NCBI RefSeq assembly: GCF_003369925.1
Contig: NZ_LARY01000002.1
Location: 682,001 to 746,000, forward strand
Direction: 5' to 3'
DNA from: Listeria kieliensis
GTDB lineage: Bacteria > Bacillota > Bacilli > Lactobacillales > Listeriaceae
DNA: 64,000 nt
In this document: one piece after another, positions 9,507 through 19,771 of the stretch
Position numbering within the stretch: position 1 is the first letter of the stretch
Layout of the letters: every line of letters starts with the position of its first letter
Program-made: the position numbers and the translations under genes
Notes under the pieces: generated by a model
The model's database searches: none
What the model was told of the DNA's origin: nothing
The model's input: the letters and a program-made list of their open reading frames with translations, nothing else

Positions 9507-10433
9507 TCATTCAAAGTTATAAAGGGGTGTACTTAAATAGCGTTCGCCATTACTTGCGACAATAGCTAGAACTTTTTTCCCTTCGCCAAGTCCCTTCGCC
9601 AAATCAAGCGCCGCTTTAATCGTGGCTCCTGAGGAAATTCCCGCAAGAATCCCTTCTTGTTTAGCTACTTCGCGAGCTGTTTCAATCGCATCTTCACTTG
9701 AAACTTTTAGTATCTCGTCATATACTTTCGTGTCTAGCGTATCTGGAACAAAACCTGCACCGATTCCTTGAATTTTGTGCGGAGAAGGTTCGCCACCACT
9801 TAAAACGGGAGATTCTTCCGGTTCAAGCGCATAAATTTTCACATCAGGATAGTTTTCCTTAAGCACATGACCCACGCCAGTAACCGTTCCACCAGTTCCA
9901 ACGCCTGCGATAAAGGCATCCAGTCCGTCTTTACCAAACGCTTCCACAATTTCAGGTCCCGTCGTTTCTTCATGAACTTTAGGATTAGCTGGATTATGGA
10001 ATTGTTGTGGAATAAAGTAACCATTTTCTTGCGCTAATTCATCAGCTTTGGCAATCGCACCTTTCATCCCTTCAGCTCCAGGTGTTAACACAAGCTCAGC
10101 ACCATAAGCTTGAAGCAATTTGCGACGTTCTAAACTCATCGTGTCTGGCATCACAAAAATCGCCTTATAGCCTTTTGCAGCCGCAACCATCGCTAGGCCA
10201 ATCCCAGTATTCCCACTTGTCGGTTCAATGATCGTATCGCCGGGCTTAATCACACCTTCTTTTTCTGCTTCTTCAAGCATTGCATTGGCAATCCGGTCTT
10301 TCACGCTACCACCAGGATTTTGGAATTCTAGTTTGACATAAACATCAGCGCTGCCCGCCTCAGGCAAGCGATTTAGTTTCACAATTGGTGTTTGTCCAAT
10401 TAATTCCGTAATCGAATTTACAATTTTTTTCAT
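9507..10433 (-). CDS. cysK: Cysteine synthase (O-acetylserine sulfhydrylase)
   Basis: PLP enzyme of 308 residues. Seen: [27 protein letters not shown] with the PLP Lys, [12 protein letters not shown] (substrate loop), [11 protein letters not shown] (phosphate-binding glycine loop), [12 protein letters not shown]. It makes cysteine from O-acetylserine (CysE product) and sulfide. No convincing terminator is visible between its stop and the first lhrC promoter. Confidence 0.96.
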   Translation of the reverse strand: MKKIVNSITELIGQTPIVKLNRLPEAGSADVYVKLEFQNPGGSVKDRIANAMLEEAEKEGVIKPGDTIIEPTSGNTGIGLAMVAAAKGYKAIFVMPDTMSLERRKLLQAYGAELVLTPGAEGMKGAIAKADELAQENGYFIPQQFHNPANPKVHEETTGPEIVEAFGKDGLDAFIAGVGTGGTVTGVGHVLKENYPDVKIYALEPEESPVLSGGEPSPHKIQGIGAGFVPDTLDTKVYDEILKVSSEDAIETAREVAKQEGILAGISSGATIKAALDLAKGLGEGKKVLAIVASNGERYLSTPLYNFE

Positions 10434-10465
10434 TTACCTCGCTCCTCACATTCGTTTCTATTCTT

Positions 10466-10495
10466 ACTTTATCTAATTCCGAGTATTTTTGTCAA
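10466..10495 (-). promoter_or_regulatory. SigA promoter of cysK
   Basis: TTGACA (10495-10490) and TAAAGT (10471-10466) with an 18-base spacer, about 30 bases before the cysK ATG. The spacer contains TCGGAATTA, which resembles a CymR half-site; that resemblance is only suggestive. Confidence 0.65.
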
Positions 10496-10514
10496 ATTTA
10501 AAGTTTTCCTACAA

Positions 10515-10545
10515 AAAAGCTGTCCAGATAATCTGAACAACTTTT
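10515..10545 (-). terminator. Terminator after hslO
   Basis: Hairpin AAGTTGTTCAGAT/ATCTGGACAGCTT (with G-U pairs) followed by T6 on the minus strand, just downstream of the hslO stop. It separates hslO from cysK. Confidence 0.8.
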
Positions 10546-10553
10546 CAAATTCA

Positions 10554-11438
10554 TTATTTAGCTTCTTGATAAATTTCTTCAAGATCACTTTCCGAAAATT
10601 CATAGTGACGTCTGCAGAAATGGCATTCCGTATCTGCACCATGATCTTCTGCGATCATCGCGCGAATTTCATCTTTACCAAGCGACTGAATTGCTGTTTT
10701 AAAGCGATCTTTCGAGCAGTTACACTCAAATTTCACTGGCAATTTTTCAAGAATCTGCGCGTTTTCCTTCCCACCTGCTAGATGTGCGATGATATCTTCC
10801 GGAGTTTCGCCACTATCAATCATACGGGAAACAGTTGGACAACTTGCCAAATTCCGTTCAATTTCTTCAATAATTGCTTCATCAGCACCTGGAAGCAGCT
10901 GCACCAAAAACCCACCAGCTGCGCGAATACTCGTATCCGGGTTCACAAGCACGCCAACCCCAACCGAAGAATTCACTTGCTCCGAATTTGCTAGATAATA
11001 AGTGAAATCCTCACCGATTTCACCAGAAACGATCGGAACTTGCCCAGTAAAGTTTTCACCAAAACCAAGGTCTTTCACAACAGAAAGCATCCCTTCAGTT
11101 CCAACACCGCGCCTAACATCAAGCTTGCCATCACTATTCAATTCCTCAAAGTTAACATGCGGGTTCATCACATAACCGCGAATCGTTCCTTCCGTGTCAC
11201 CATCCGCAATAATCGTCCCAATCGGGCCATTTCCTTCTACTTTCGTCGTGATCTTTTGGTTTTCCTTTTGCATCGCACCCAAAAATAAAGTCGAAGTCAT
11301 CGTCCGACCAAGCGCAGCTGAAGCCACCGGCCAAGTATCGTGTCGCTCTTGTGCTTCACGAATCGTTTCCGTTGTCACTGCCGCATAAATTCGAACATAT
11401 CCATTATAAGCCAAAGCTTTTACTAAATAATCACTCAT
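10554..11438 (-). CDS. hslO: Redox-regulated chaperone Hsp33
   Basis: Protein of 294 residues. The N-terminal domain starts [20 protein letters not shown]. The C-terminal redox switch has both zinc-binding pairs: CNC in [12 protein letters not shown] and CHFC in [12 protein letters not shown]. On oxidation these cysteines release zinc, the protein dimerises and holds unfolding proteins. It lies between coaX and cysK, an order conserved in Bacillus (yacB-yacC-cysK). Confidence 0.96.
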   Translation of the reverse strand: MSDYLVKALAYNGYVRIYAAVTTETIREAQERHDTWPVASAALGRTMTSTLFLGAMQKENQKITTKVEGNGPIGTIIADGDTEGTIRGYVMNPHVNFEELNSDGKLDVRRGVGTEGMLSVVKDLGFGENFTGQVPIVSGEIGEDFTYYLANSEQVNSSVGVGVLVNPDTSIRAAGGFLVQLLPGADEAIIEEIERNLASCPTVSRMIDSGETPEDIIAHLAGGKENAQILEKLPVKFECNCSKDRFKTAIQSLGKDEIRAMIAEDHGADTECHFCRRHYEFSESDLEEIYQEAK

Positions 11439-11453
11439 ATATTTCTTATCTCC

Positions 11454-12221
11454 TTAAGATTTATTTCGCTGATAAAGCAAGTTCAACCCTTTTAGTGTAA
11501 GGAAGGGATCTACTACATCAACTAGTTCAGACTTCTCGGTAATGAACCGCGCAAGCCCTCCAGTTGCAACTACCGTTGGCTTCGAATCCGTTTCACGCAT
11601 CATTTCTCGAATGATGCCCTCACACTGCCCGATGAAGCCATAAAAAATCCCAGCTTCCATCGCGCTGACCGTTGACTTACCAATCACATGTTCCGGTTCC
11701 GTGATGTCGACCCGTGGCAACTTTGCCGTTTTCGTATAAAGCGCCTCCGTCGAAATCATAATCCCCGGTGCAATCACTCCGCCACGATACATGCCTTTGT
11801 CATCAATATAGCAAAAAGTGGTTGCCGTTCCAAAATCCACAACAATCGCCGGCTTCCCGTATTCATGAATCGCTGCAACAGCATTCACGATTCGGTCTGC
11901 TCCCACTTCGCGCGGATTATCCACTTTCAAATTGAGTCCCGTCTTGATTCCCGGTCCAACAACAAGCGGTTCAATCTCGAAATAGCGGCGACACATTGTC
12001 GTGATTGCATGCATGACGGGCGGCACAACCGAACAAATGGTGATGGCGTGCACATCAGCCGGTTTAAGCCTGGCTTGCTGAAAGAAGCCTAAAACTAGCA
12101 TCCCAAGCTCATCTGCCGTTCTCGCCTTATCCGTCGCCATCCGAAATGTCTGCACCAGCTTGTCTTCCCGGTAAATGCCAAGCGTACAATTTGTGTTTCC
12201 AACATCAATCACTAAAATCAT
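11454..12221 (-). CDS. coaX: Type III pantothenate kinase
   Basis: Protein of 255 residues in the ASKHA fold. Seen: [17 protein letters not shown] (phosphate loop), [28 protein letters not shown] and [21 protein letters not shown]. It makes 4'-phosphopantothenate, the first step to CoA, and is not feedback-inhibited by CoA in characterised members. It is 15 bases upstream of hslO and so probably co-transcribed. Confidence 0.95.
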   Translation of the reverse strand: MILVIDVGNTNCTLGIYREDKLVQTFRMATDKARTADELGMLVLGFFQQARLKPADVHAITICSVVPPVMHAITTMCRRYFEIEPLVVGPGIKTGLNLKVDNPREVGADRIVNAVAAIHEYGKPAIVVDFGTATTFCYIDDKGMYRGGVIAPGIMISTEALYTKTAKLPRVDITEPEHVIGKSTVSAMEAGIFYGFIGQCEGIIREMMRETDSKPTVVATGGLARFITEKSELVDVVDPFLTLKGLNLLYQRNKS

Positions 12222-12302
12222 GAATCGTCCTACTTTCTCTAGAGATCTCTCGTATCATATCATTAAGCGAATCCAACTGTCGATTAATCTGTTTGGTTTA
12301 AA

Positions 12303-12334
12303 AAGGACTAAGCCGATTTCTCGACCTAGCCCTT
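12303..12334 (-). terminator. Terminator after ftsH
   Basis: A 14-bp stem (AAGGGCTAGGTCGA with TCGGCTTAGTCCTT, including G-U pairs), a GAAA-type loop and a T-tract on the minus strand, right after the ftsH stop at 12340. Confidence 0.85.
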
Positions 12335-12339
12335 CACAT

Positions 12340-14454
12340 TTATTCGTTATCTTTCTTGCTATCTTTGCTATCATCCACAGTTGGAGTTTGATCAGCATCC
12401 GAATTCGTTTCTTCCTGAATTTCCTTATCCTCTGCTTCGAATTTTTCAGTTGCTTCTTCGCGGTCAACTTTGTCTTCCGCGCTCGCATCCTCTTTCTCTT
12501 CCACAAACGATTTCGCATCTTCAGTTTCAGTTTTTTCTTCCTTCTCAGAAGGATACTCATCTTGAGCTTCCTTATCAAGATCTGGAGGCATAACCCCATC
12601 ATCGAACAAGGAACGAATTTGACGCGCATCAAGTGTTTCAACTTCAAGCAATGTTTCCGCAATCAGTTTATGTTGCGCTTGATGTTCTAGAATAATATTT
12701 TTAGCACGGTCATAGCAGTAACGAATAATGCTTTGAACTTCCGTGTCAATCTCATAAGCAATTTTATCTGAGAAATCTTGTCCGTTTCCAAAATCGCGTC
12801 CCATAAAGACTTGTCCGTTTCCAGAAGTGAACTGAAGCGGGCCAATCTTATCACTCATACCCCATTCAGTAACCATCCGACGAGCAATCTCAGTTGCCCG
12901 TTCAAAGTCATTACTTGCACCAGTCGTTACTTCGCCAAATGTAATCTCTTCGGCAACACGACCACCAAGTAACCCAGTAATCCGATCAAGCAATTCTGGT
13001 TTGCTCATCAAGAAGCGATCTTCTTTTGGAAGCATAACAGCATAACCGCCAGCCTGTCCACGTGGGACAATCGTAACCTTATGAACCGTTTCCGCTTCAT
13101 CTAGCACCATCCCAACGATTGTATGCCCACTTTCGTGATAAGCCACAACGCGTCGTTCTTTTGGTGAGATCACGCGGTTTTTCTTCGCTGGTCCGGCAAT
13201 TACCCGGTCAGTTGCTTCATCAATGTCACTCATATCAACTTGCTTCTTATCTGCCCGAGCAGCCACAAGCGCGGCTTCGTTCAGTAAGTTTTCAAGATCG
13301 GCACCCGAGAACCCTGGAGTTCGCTGTGCGATAGCTTTCAAATCAACACTTTTCGCAAGTGGTTTGTTTCTTGCGTGAACACGAAGTACCGCTTCACGTC
13401 CTTTAACATCTGGGCGATCAACCATAATTTGACGGTCAAAACGTCCTGGACGAAGAAGAGCTGGGTCAAGAACATCTGCACGGTTTGTTGCCGCGATAAT
13501 GATAATTCCTTCGTTTCCACCAAAACCATCCATTTCAACAAGAAGTTGGTTTAAGGTTTGTTCACGTTCATCGTGACCGCCGCCCATACCAGCTCCACGC
13601 TGACGACCAACTGCATCAATTTCATCGATGAAAATGATACATGGCGCGTTTTTCTTCGCATTTTCAAATAAATCACGGACACGGCTTGCACCGACACCGA
13701 CAAACATTTCAACAAAATCAGAACCACTGATCGAGAAGAATGGTACGCCAGCTTCGCCTGCAACAGCACGAGCTAAGAGCGTTTTACCAGTTCCTGGAGG
13801 TCCAACAAGAAGCACCCCTTTTGGAATACGTGCTCCAAGATCAGAAAACTTACGTGGATCTTTCAAAAATTCAACTACTTCAACAAGTTCTTGTTTTTCT
13901 TCATCTGCACCCGCTACATCTGTAAAACGGACTTTCTTCTTATCATCATTGTAAAGTTTCGCTTTGCTTTTCCCAAAGCTCATCACTTTACCACCGCCAC
14001 CGCCTTGCGATTGGCTCATTAAGAAGAAGAACAGAATGATGATAATCAAGAATGGAATAATGGAAGAGAAGAATGTTACCCAGCCACTATTTTGCTTAGC
14101 TGGAACTACTTCCATTTTAGTTTTATTGTCATCCGCAGCCGTTTGAACTTCTTTTAACAGTGAATCACTGTTGATGGCATACGTTGTAAAAGCTGTATCA
14201 CTTTTATTTTGTCCTAAACCTGAAGATTTTTCTTTTGAACTATCAGAAGACTTAAAATCTCCCTCAATAGTATAAACGCTTCGATCGGGTTGAATCGTAA
14301 ATGATTTGACATCCCCATCTTGTAGCTTCGTCATAAATTCGTTATAGCTGATATCTTTCGCAGCCTCTTTATTGGTATTAAAGGAAGCAACAATCCCGAT
14401 AATCACGAGAAAAATTATGACATAAAATATCGCATTTCTAAAAAATCTGTTCAT
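12340..14454 (-). CDS. ftsH: ATP-dependent zinc metalloprotease FtsH
   Basis: Membrane AAA+ protease of 704 residues. Two membrane segments: about residues 5-25 and 110-130 ([19 protein letters not shown]). AAA domain: Walker A GPPGTGKT, Walker [13 protein letters not shown], second region of homology [20 protein letters not shown]. Zinc site HESGH in the protease domain. The C terminus is a very acidic tail of about 80 residues rich in E, D, K and S, longer than in most FtsH proteins. It degrades misassembled membrane proteins and regulators. Gene follows tilS-hprT, as in Bacillus. Confidence 0.97.
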   Translation of the reverse strand: MNRFFRNAIFYVIIFLVIIGIVASFNTNKEAAKDISYNEFMTKLQDGDVKSFTIQPDRSVYTIEGDFKSSDSSKEKSSGLGQNKSDTAFTTYAINSDSLLKEVQTAADDNKTKMEVVPAKQNSGWVTFFSSIIPFLIIIILFFFLMSQSQGGGGGKVMSFGKSKAKLYNDDKKKVRFTDVAGADEEKQELVEVVEFLKDPRKFSDLGARIPKGVLLVGPPGTGKTLLARAVAGEAGVPFFSISGSDFVEMFVGVGASRVRDLFENAKKNAPCIIFIDEIDAVGRQRGAGMGGGHDEREQTLNQLLVEMDGFGGNEGIIIIAATNRADVLDPALLRPGRFDRQIMVDRPDVKGREAVLRVHARNKPLAKSVDLKAIAQRTPGFSGADLENLLNEAALVAARADKKQVDMSDIDEATDRVIAGPAKKNRVISPKERRVVAYHESGHTIVGMVLDEAETVHKVTIVPRGQAGGYAVMLPKEDRFLMSKPELLDRITGLLGGRVAEEITFGEVTTGASNDFERATEIARRMVTEWGMSDKIGPLQFTSGNGQVFMGRDFGNGQDFSDKIAYEIDTEVQSIIRYCYDRAKNIILEHQAQHKLIAETLLEVETLDARQIRSLFDDGVMPPDLDKEAQDEYPSEKEEKTETEDAKSFVEEKEDASAEDKVDREEATEKFEAEDKEIQEETNSDADQTPTVDDSKDSKKDNE

Positions 14455-14765
14455 TCCTTACCTCCTCCCACGCAAGAGCCTGGACTAATCGTTTCAAAAG
14501 TTTTTCAAAGGAGCGGTCCACTAGTACCTTTCCCTAGATTTTTCCGAAAAACACATCCGAGTTTGTAACCTCTTACGAAGATTCATGAATTAATATTTTT
14601 TAAACTTACAAATAAGTATGTTAACTGAAAAACTATGACTAATCATAGCACAACGAATTCGCCTTGCCTACTATTTTGCACGGTTTTGTAGGCAATTTCT
14701 TTCACGTTAAAATCAACCTTCTTTTCTACATTTTACCGAAAAAAGAATAGAAAGTGAAATAGAAA
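14455..14765 (-). promoter_or_regulatory. ftsH promoter and long leader
   Basis: Gap of 311 bases without a gene. A SigA-type promoter is seen on the minus strand: TAGGCA (14670-14665), 17-base spacer, TATGAT (14647-14642), leaving a leader of about 180 bases before ftsH. GGAGGAGG lies close to the ftsH ATG. No riboswitch or clear terminator was recognised, so some read-through from tilS-hprT is possible. In B. subtilis a TilS-HprT complex was reported to activate ftsH; whether that applies here is inference. Confidence 0.5.
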
Positions 14766-16706
14766 TCATTCTGCGTAAATTTCTGGTTTTAAAACTCCAA
14801 TATAAGGAAGATTACGGTATTTTTCCGCAAAATCTAAACCATAGCCAACAACAAATTCATTGGGAACAACAAAACCGACGTAATCAGCATGAATATCAAC
14901 ATTTCGTCCTTCTGGTTTATCAAGCAATGTCACAAGTTTAACTGACTTCGCTTTACGATATTTAAGCATCTCTACTAGATAGCTAAGTGTTCTGCCACTA
15001 TCCACAATATCTTCTACAACCAGAACATCTCTTCCTTCAACAGAAGTATTCAAATCCTTGATGATTTTCACTTCTCCAGAAGAAACCATCCCATTTCCAT
15101 AGCTAGAAACATCCATAAAATCCATTTCTAGATATGTATCTATTCGTTTCAGTAAATCTGTCATAAAAGGAGTTGCTCCCTTTAAAATGCCGATCACAAG
15201 CGGATTTCGTCCTTCATATTCCGTTGTTAGCTCCACACCAAGTTCACGAATTTTCTCTTGAATTTTCTCTTCACTGATCAGCACTTTCTGAATATCGTCA
15301 TGCATACTCATTTTTCCTCCTAAATTTTTGCGGTATCTAATAATATACTGTTTTTTTTCGCGACTCGGTTTTGTATCTTGATTTGATTTCTTGATGCCGG
15401 GAATCCATAAAATTCGTCCCGTAAAATCTGTCACAATCGGAATGCTATCCCGCAAATGACGGGGAACTTTTTCCGTAATCAAAATTTCTTTTATCTTTTT
15501 GGTGCCGCCGCTTCCCTTTAGCTTCATTTTATCGCCAGGAAGGCGTGTTCGAATGATGAGCGGAAGCGTCACTTCCTCTGCATCTACAATGATGCCATCT
15601 AATCCAGATGTTTCCACACCTGCGCTTTTTTGACGCATCTTGAGTTCCGAACCATCGCGCAAAACAATTCGGTCTCCGATTTCCATCTGATGATAAAACT
15701 CTTGATTTTTCTGTCCCACGGGAAAGAGTCCCTCAATCCGCTCATAAACTCGACGGATTTCTCTTCCGTTCGGCAAGTTTAATTTTGCAGAAGGATTATC
15801 CCTTTCGACAAGCTTTAAAATTTCTTCGACATGTCTTGCAGAAATCTCCTTCATTTCACCGTTTTTATACAGATAATTTAATAGTAAATGAATTAAGCGG
15901 CGTTGTAAAGGAAAGGCCGCACTTTTTATCCCGGAAATTTGAAGTTCAACTCCACTTGATTTCACTTCGCCAAATTCCGCAAACTTTTGCTGAGCAAGTT
16001 CATCCAAAAAATCCATATCTTCCTGCAATTCAACCGAAAAACGCGCAAAATGTTCTGATACACGTGGATTTTCTCTTTTTAAGAAAGGAACAAGTTCACG
16101 TCGGTAACGATTCCTCGTATAAAGCGGACTGTCATTGGTTTCGTCCACAAAATAGTGTAGCCCCGCCGCCTGTGCGTAAGTCAAAATCGTTTCTTTCGTC
16201 TCTTCTAGAAACGGACGAATGAGCTTCCCTGAACTAAACGGACGAATCGCTCTCATACCTGCATACCCGCTCCCGAAGCTCCCACGAACAAGCCTCATCA
16301 AAATCGTTTCCACTTGATCGTCTGCGTGATGTGCAAGAACTAATTTATCAAAGCCTTGTTCCGCAACCACCGTTTCAAAAAACGCATAGCGCGCATAGCG
16401 CGCTGCTTCTTCAAAACTCATCTTCATCTCCACTTGAAGTTTCTTGATATCAACTCGCTTACTATAAAATGGCACATTGCGTTCCCTCGCAAACTGTTCT
16501 AGATATTCTTTTTCATCAACACTTTCCACTCGAAGCGCGTGATCAAGGTGCGCAATACTCACGTTCCCATTATAGCGCTCAAGCAAAAAGTGCAACAACG
16601 CGAAAGAATCCGGTCCTCCGGAAACTGCCACAAGCAATTTCTCATCTGGCCGGATTAAATCATGCTTTAGAATAAAGTTTTCGACACGCCTTGAAAATTC
16701 ATCCAT
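14766..16706 (-). CDS. tilS/hprT: TilS-HprT fusion: tRNA-Ile lysidine synthase + hypoxanthine phosphoribosyltransferase
   Basis: One frame of 646 residues. Residues 1 to about 465 are TilS: PP-loop [46 protein letters not shown] and a C-terminal substrate-binding domain with [10 protein letters not shown]. Residues 466-646 are a complete [20 protein letters not shown] motif [36 protein letters not shown]. The two genes are adjacent but separate in Bacillus; the fusion is known from Listeria. An AGGAGG (15321-15316) before in-frame ATGs at 15311 and 15305 could allow separate HPRT synthesis. Confidence 0.96.
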   Translation of the reverse strand: MDEFSRRVENFILKHDLIRPDEKLLVAVSGGPDSFALLHFLLERYNGNVSIAHLDHALRVESVDEKEYLEQFARERNVPFYSKRVDIKKLQVEMKMSFEEAARYARYAFFETVVAEQGFDKLVLAHHADDQVETILMRLVRGSFGSGYAGMRAIRPFSSGKLIRPFLEETKETILTYAQAAGLHYFVDETNDSPLYTRNRYRRELVPFLKRENPRVSEHFARFSVELQEDMDFLDELAQQKFAEFGEVKSSGVELQISGIKSAAFPLQRRLIHLLLNYLYKNGEMKEISARHVEEILKLVERDNPSAKLNLPNGREIRRVYERIEGLFPVGQKNQEFYHQMEIGDRIVLRDGSELKMRQKSAGVETSGLDGIIVDAEEVTLPLIIRTRLPGDKMKLKGSGGTKKIKEILITEKVPRHLRDSIPIVTDFTGRILWIPGIKKSNQDTKPSREKKQYIIRYRKNLGGKMSMHDDIQKVLISEEKIQEKIRELGVELTTEYEGRNPLVIGILKGATPFMTDLLKRIDTYLEMDFMDVSSYGNGMVSSGEVKIIKDLNTSVEGRDVLVVEDIVDSGRTLSYLVEMLKYRKAKSVKLVTLLDKPEGRNVDIHADYVGFVVPNEFVVGYGLDFAEKYRNLPYIGVLKPEIYAE

Positions 16707-16778
16707 TCTAAAAACCTTTCTTCCAAAATAAGGATGGGTAAAATGCCCATCCTTACCGTTTCGTTTATGAATATACGC

Positions 16779-17201
16779 TTAGCCTCGTCTTGCTCCACGG
16801 CCACCACGTTTTGATTCCGTTTGGCGCTTGATAGTCGACAATCTTTCGTCACTATCTTTCAAGAATTTAGCCATTATGTCTTCAAAATCTTCAGGCTGTT
16901 TGGACTGAGCAGCTGGTTTTTTGTTATACTTCGGTTTCCGATCATAGTTACGTTCTGGACGTGGACGATCAACTGCCTTGCGGATTGAAAGACCAATCTT
17001 ACCGTCATCTCCGACGTTCATAACTTTTACCGTTACTTCATCCCCAACCGATAAAATGTCATTAATATCTTTTACATAATTATCTGCGACTTCACTAATA
17101 TGAACTAAACCGGTTTTTCCACCTTCCAGCTCAACAAACGCTCCAAAATTGGTAATCCCTGTAACTTTCCCTTGTACTTTGTTGCCTACTTCGATCGACA
17201 T
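16779..17201 (-). CDS. yabR: S1-domain RNA-binding protein YabR
   Basis: Protein of 140 residues. The N-terminal S1 domain has VGNKVQGKVTGITNFGAFVE and GLVHISEVADNYVKD, then GDEVTVKVMNVGDDGKIGLS. The rest is basic and low-complexity, ending RGGRGARRG. Homologous to the PNPase/S1-like general stress protein family (YabR, YugI). Probably binds RNA or ribosomes; exact role not established. Located between divIC and tilS as in Bacillus. Confidence 0.9.
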   Translation of the reverse strand: MSIEVGNKVQGKVTGITNFGAFVELEGGKTGLVHISEVADNYVKDINDILSVGDEVTVKVMNVGDDGKIGLSIRKAVDRPRPERNYDRKPKYNKKPAAQSKQPEDFEDIMAKFLKDSDERLSTIKRQTESKRGGRGARRG

Positions 17202-17297
17202 AAAAAAAAGCTTCCTCCTTAAATTTTCACTCTATACAGCCTAATTATAACGATTTAAAAAAACGTGTCAAACACCTGACTTGGATCGAACAGGCGC

Positions 17298-17684
17298 TTA
17301 CTCAGATTTTTCCTTTTTCTTTTCAGTCGGAGTATTAAAGATGATTTCCCCTTCTTTCGATAAATAATACTCACTGCGAGCAAGTTTTGCGATGTAATCA
17401 TCATCATGCAGCTTGCTAATTTCACCTTTCAACTGTTTTTCCTCCAGCTTAGCGTCTGCAAGTTTTTTCTCCACTTTCACTTTTTCAGCTTTTTTGTCCT
17501 GTAAAAGCATTGTTTGCTTCGTATAAAGCACGAAGAGAGCAGAAAAAACAACGGCAATGGCAGCAAGAAGTACAGCTAGTCTTCTGGCTAGGGCAACACG
17601 GCGTCTATTTCTAGCTTTATTAAGCGTTTCTTTATCTTTAATATAACGATTTTGCATACGCGTAACCGTCTTCTTCTCGTTCAT
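17298..17684 (-). CDS. divIC: Cell division protein DivIC (FtsB-like)
   Basis: Bitopic membrane protein of 128 residues: basic cytoplasmic N terminus, one membrane segment at about residues 30-52 (LAVLLAAIAVVFSALFVLY), an extracytoplasmic coiled coil rich in K, E and L, and the family C-terminal motif YIAKLARSEYYLSKEGEIIF. It acts with FtsL and DivIB at the division septum. Gene order rlbA-divIC-yabR is conserved in Bacilli. Confidence 0.95.
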   Translation of the reverse strand: MNEKKTVTRMQNRYIKDKETLNKARNRRRVALARRLAVLLAAIAVVFSALFVLYTKQTMLLQDKKAEKVKVEKKLADAKLEEKQLKGEISKLHDDDYIAKLARSEYYLSKEGEIIFNTPTEKKKEKSE

Positions 17685-17826
17685 GCCCTACACCTCCATA
17701 AGCCTTCAGCTGAAACCTAATCAGATTGAAAGGATTCTTATAAAGATAATATCAATAAATTCACAATTTGTCCATCGTCATCTAATCAAATTCAACACCT
17801 TTTTTTGATTTTTTTCACAAGAAAAA

Positions 17827-17846
17827 ACGGCCACATTAGCGACCGC
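17827..17846 (-). terminator. Small hairpin at the rlbA 3' end
   Basis: An 8-bp stem (GCGGTCGC/GTGGCCGT with G-U pairs), loop TAAT, then TTTTTTC on the minus strand. It overlaps the rlbA stop region. It probably attenuates or ends transcription before divIC. Confidence 0.55.
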
Positions 17847-18129
17847 TTTCTCCATTTTCTTGATCATTTCGTACTTCGCTTACAATTTTATACATTTCTG
17901 TTGCAGCTTCTTTACGCGCATTTTCCTCTAAGCGCTCTACAACAGCCGTCACCGTCTTAGGTCCAAAACGAATGACAAGTTCATCGCCAGGCTTTACATT
18001 GGTTCCTGGTTTTGCGACAGTTCCATTGATCATGATCCGACCTTTTTCTGCCACTTCCTTCGCGACAGTTCGCCGTTTAATCAGTCTTGAAACCTTCAAA
18101 AATTTATCCAAGCGCATAACTTGAGCCAT
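17836..18129 (-). CDS. rlbA: S4-domain RNA-binding protein RlbA/YabO
   Basis: Small S4-domain protein (about 97 residues) with MRLDKFLKVSRLIKRRTVAK and GRIMINGTVAKPGTNVKPGD. Related to the heat-shock Hsp15 and ribosome-associated S4 proteins that handle stalled 50S subunits. AAGGTGG is correctly spaced for the ATG at 18129; an in-frame ATG at 18135 is too close to it. MRLDKF, four codons in, is a possible alternative. Confidence 0.88.
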   Translation of the reverse strand: MAQVMRLDKFLKVSRLIKRRTVAKEVAEKGRIMINGTVAKPGTNVKPGDELVIRFGPKTVTAVVERLEENARKEAATEMYKIVSEVRNDQENGESGR

Positions 18130-18145
18130 CTTCATTCCACCTTTA

Positions 18146-19735
18146 TTATTTTTTAATCACTCTGCGACTCAGTCCATAAAGTTTCGATCCAAATGGCAGA
18201 TAGACAAAATCTTGAGCTTCTAACAATCGATATCGTAATGTAAACAATAGAAAAACTAGTCCGCCTAAAAGGCTTCCCCCAATCGCCTGAACCGCGCTAC
18301 CTAAACGGGATCCAAATGGGATGAAAAGCTCCCAGCAAACTGGGATGACACACATGAATAGCAGTGCCAATCCAAGTTTTAGCAAAACATGCGGCGCTAT
18401 GAAGCCGACCCGTAGATTTTGCTTTAAAGCATAGCCGCAAATAAGCAAAATTGCAAGAAGTCCGATTGATGTGGAAATTGCGGCACCCAGTGTTGACCAT
18501 TCGGGAACAAGCCATGAGTTGAAAAGGATCTTGATCGCAAGCCCCACGACAACGGCAACAGCGGGAACTGCAATCTTGCCAAAGCCTTGAAGGATACTGC
18601 TCGTCATAATGATAAGCGAGCTGAGTAGCACAGCCGGGATGAACATTTGCAAGACGAAAGTCCCGTCGCTTGTTTCAAACAGCATCTGGTTGAGCGGCCG
18701 CATAATGATGATCAAACCGACTGTTTCGGCACCCGAGAGAATCAAAGTGAGTTTTACGGCAAGCTTCACAGAGCGTTCCAATTGCCTCCGCTCATTTTTC
18801 ACTCGAGCCGCGGTAATCATCGGAACAAGCGCAAGCGCTAAGCCAGATGAGAGGACAAGCCCAAGTTGCAGGATTGGCTGGCCCCGATCGTAAATCCCTT
18901 TAAGCGATTTTGCAGTGAGTTCCGGGATGCCGCTTTCTGCCATCAAGCGGTAAACTTGGAAGGAATCTGCAAGCTGGAACAAAATGAGCATCGCGCTAAC
19001 GGTACAAATGGCAAGGCTTTGTCGTAAGAATTCTCGGCCGATCCCCTTCTTTTCTGTTTTGTTCGGGAAAGCTCCCCAAATTTTGAGTCCGCCCTCTAAT
19101 AGTCGTTTCTTGTAAAAATAGCGCAATAAAAATACGGCAGCAAGTCCGCCAAATACGGCTCCGCTCATCGCAAAACTGGCGGTTTCTGACAGGCTTTTAC
19201 CAAAGCGAAGCGCAAGCCACGAGCCAAGTAAAATGATCGACACGCGAATGATTTGTTCGACGGTCTGTGAAACGGCTGTCGGGCGCATGTCTTCTTGTCC
19301 TTGAAAATAACCTCGTAAAAAGGCAAGTTGTGGGGTAAGCAAGAAAACTAGGCTGATGACTCGAATTGGGCTAGAAAGTTCGCCGTCTCCCATTAAACTC
19401 GCAAATAAACCAGCTCCAAGGAAAAGGATCCCAAATAAGCTATAGCAGAGCACTTTAAGTGTTCGATATATGGATTGCAAGATAATTCGCTGCTTACGAA
19501 GGTCGTGTTCTGCTTCGGCCATCATTTTCGATACCACAACTGGGAACCCACCTAAAGCAAGCGTCATCGCTATTCCATAAATTGGATAGACTTGTTGAAA
19601 AATATAAAAACCAACGTCTCCAACTAAATTTTGAAAGGGCACGCGGTAAATGGCACTTAAAATTTTAGAAACAAGCGAGGCGAGCGTTAACAGTAAAGCG
19701 CCATGCATTAAATTTTTAATTGAGCGTTCTGCCAT
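18146..19735 (-). CDS. SpoVB/MurJ-like polysaccharide flippase
   Basis: Integral membrane protein of 529 residues with about 14 hydrophobic segments, MVF/MOP superfamily. Seen: LTLASLVSKILSAIYRVPFQ at the N terminus (typical of SpoVB, YabM and MurJ-like proteins) and SSILQGFGKIAVPAVAVVVG. Probably flips a lipid-linked sugar or peptidoglycan precursor; substrate unknown. Its place between mfd and rlbA corresponds to yabM of Bacillus. Confidence 0.88.
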   Translation of the reverse strand: MAERSIKNLMHGALLLTLASLVSKILSAIYRVPFQNLVGDVGFYIFQQVYPIYGIAMTLALGGFPVVVSKMMAEAEHDLRKQRIILQSIYRTLKVLCYSLFGILFLGAGLFASLMGDGELSSPIRVISLVFLLTPQLAFLRGYFQGQEDMRPTAVSQTVEQIIRVSIILLGSWLALRFGKSLSETASFAMSGAVFGGLAAVFLLRYFYKKRLLEGGLKIWGAFPNKTEKKGIGREFLRQSLAICTVSAMLILFQLADSFQVYRLMAESGIPELTAKSLKGIYDRGQPILQLGLVLSSGLALALVPMITAARVKNERRQLERSVKLAVKLTLILSGAETVGLIIIMRPLNQMLFETSDGTFVLQMFIPAVLLSSLIIMTSSILQGFGKIAVPAVAVVVGLAIKILFNSWLVPEWSTLGAAISTSIGLLAILLICGYALKQNLRVGFIAPHVLLKLGLALLFMCVIPVCWELFIPFGSRLGSAVQAIGGSLLGGLVFLLFTLRYRLLEAQDFVYLPFGSKLYGLSRRVIKK

Positions 19736-19771
19736 GATTCGCCGCCTTTCTCGCTTTTTCCTTACCTAGTT

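Noticed and set aside
12255-12662. 135-codon Lys/Arg-rich frame overlapping the ftsH end
   Set aside because: It is a frame shadow of the acidic FtsH tail and has no ribosome-binding site or homology.
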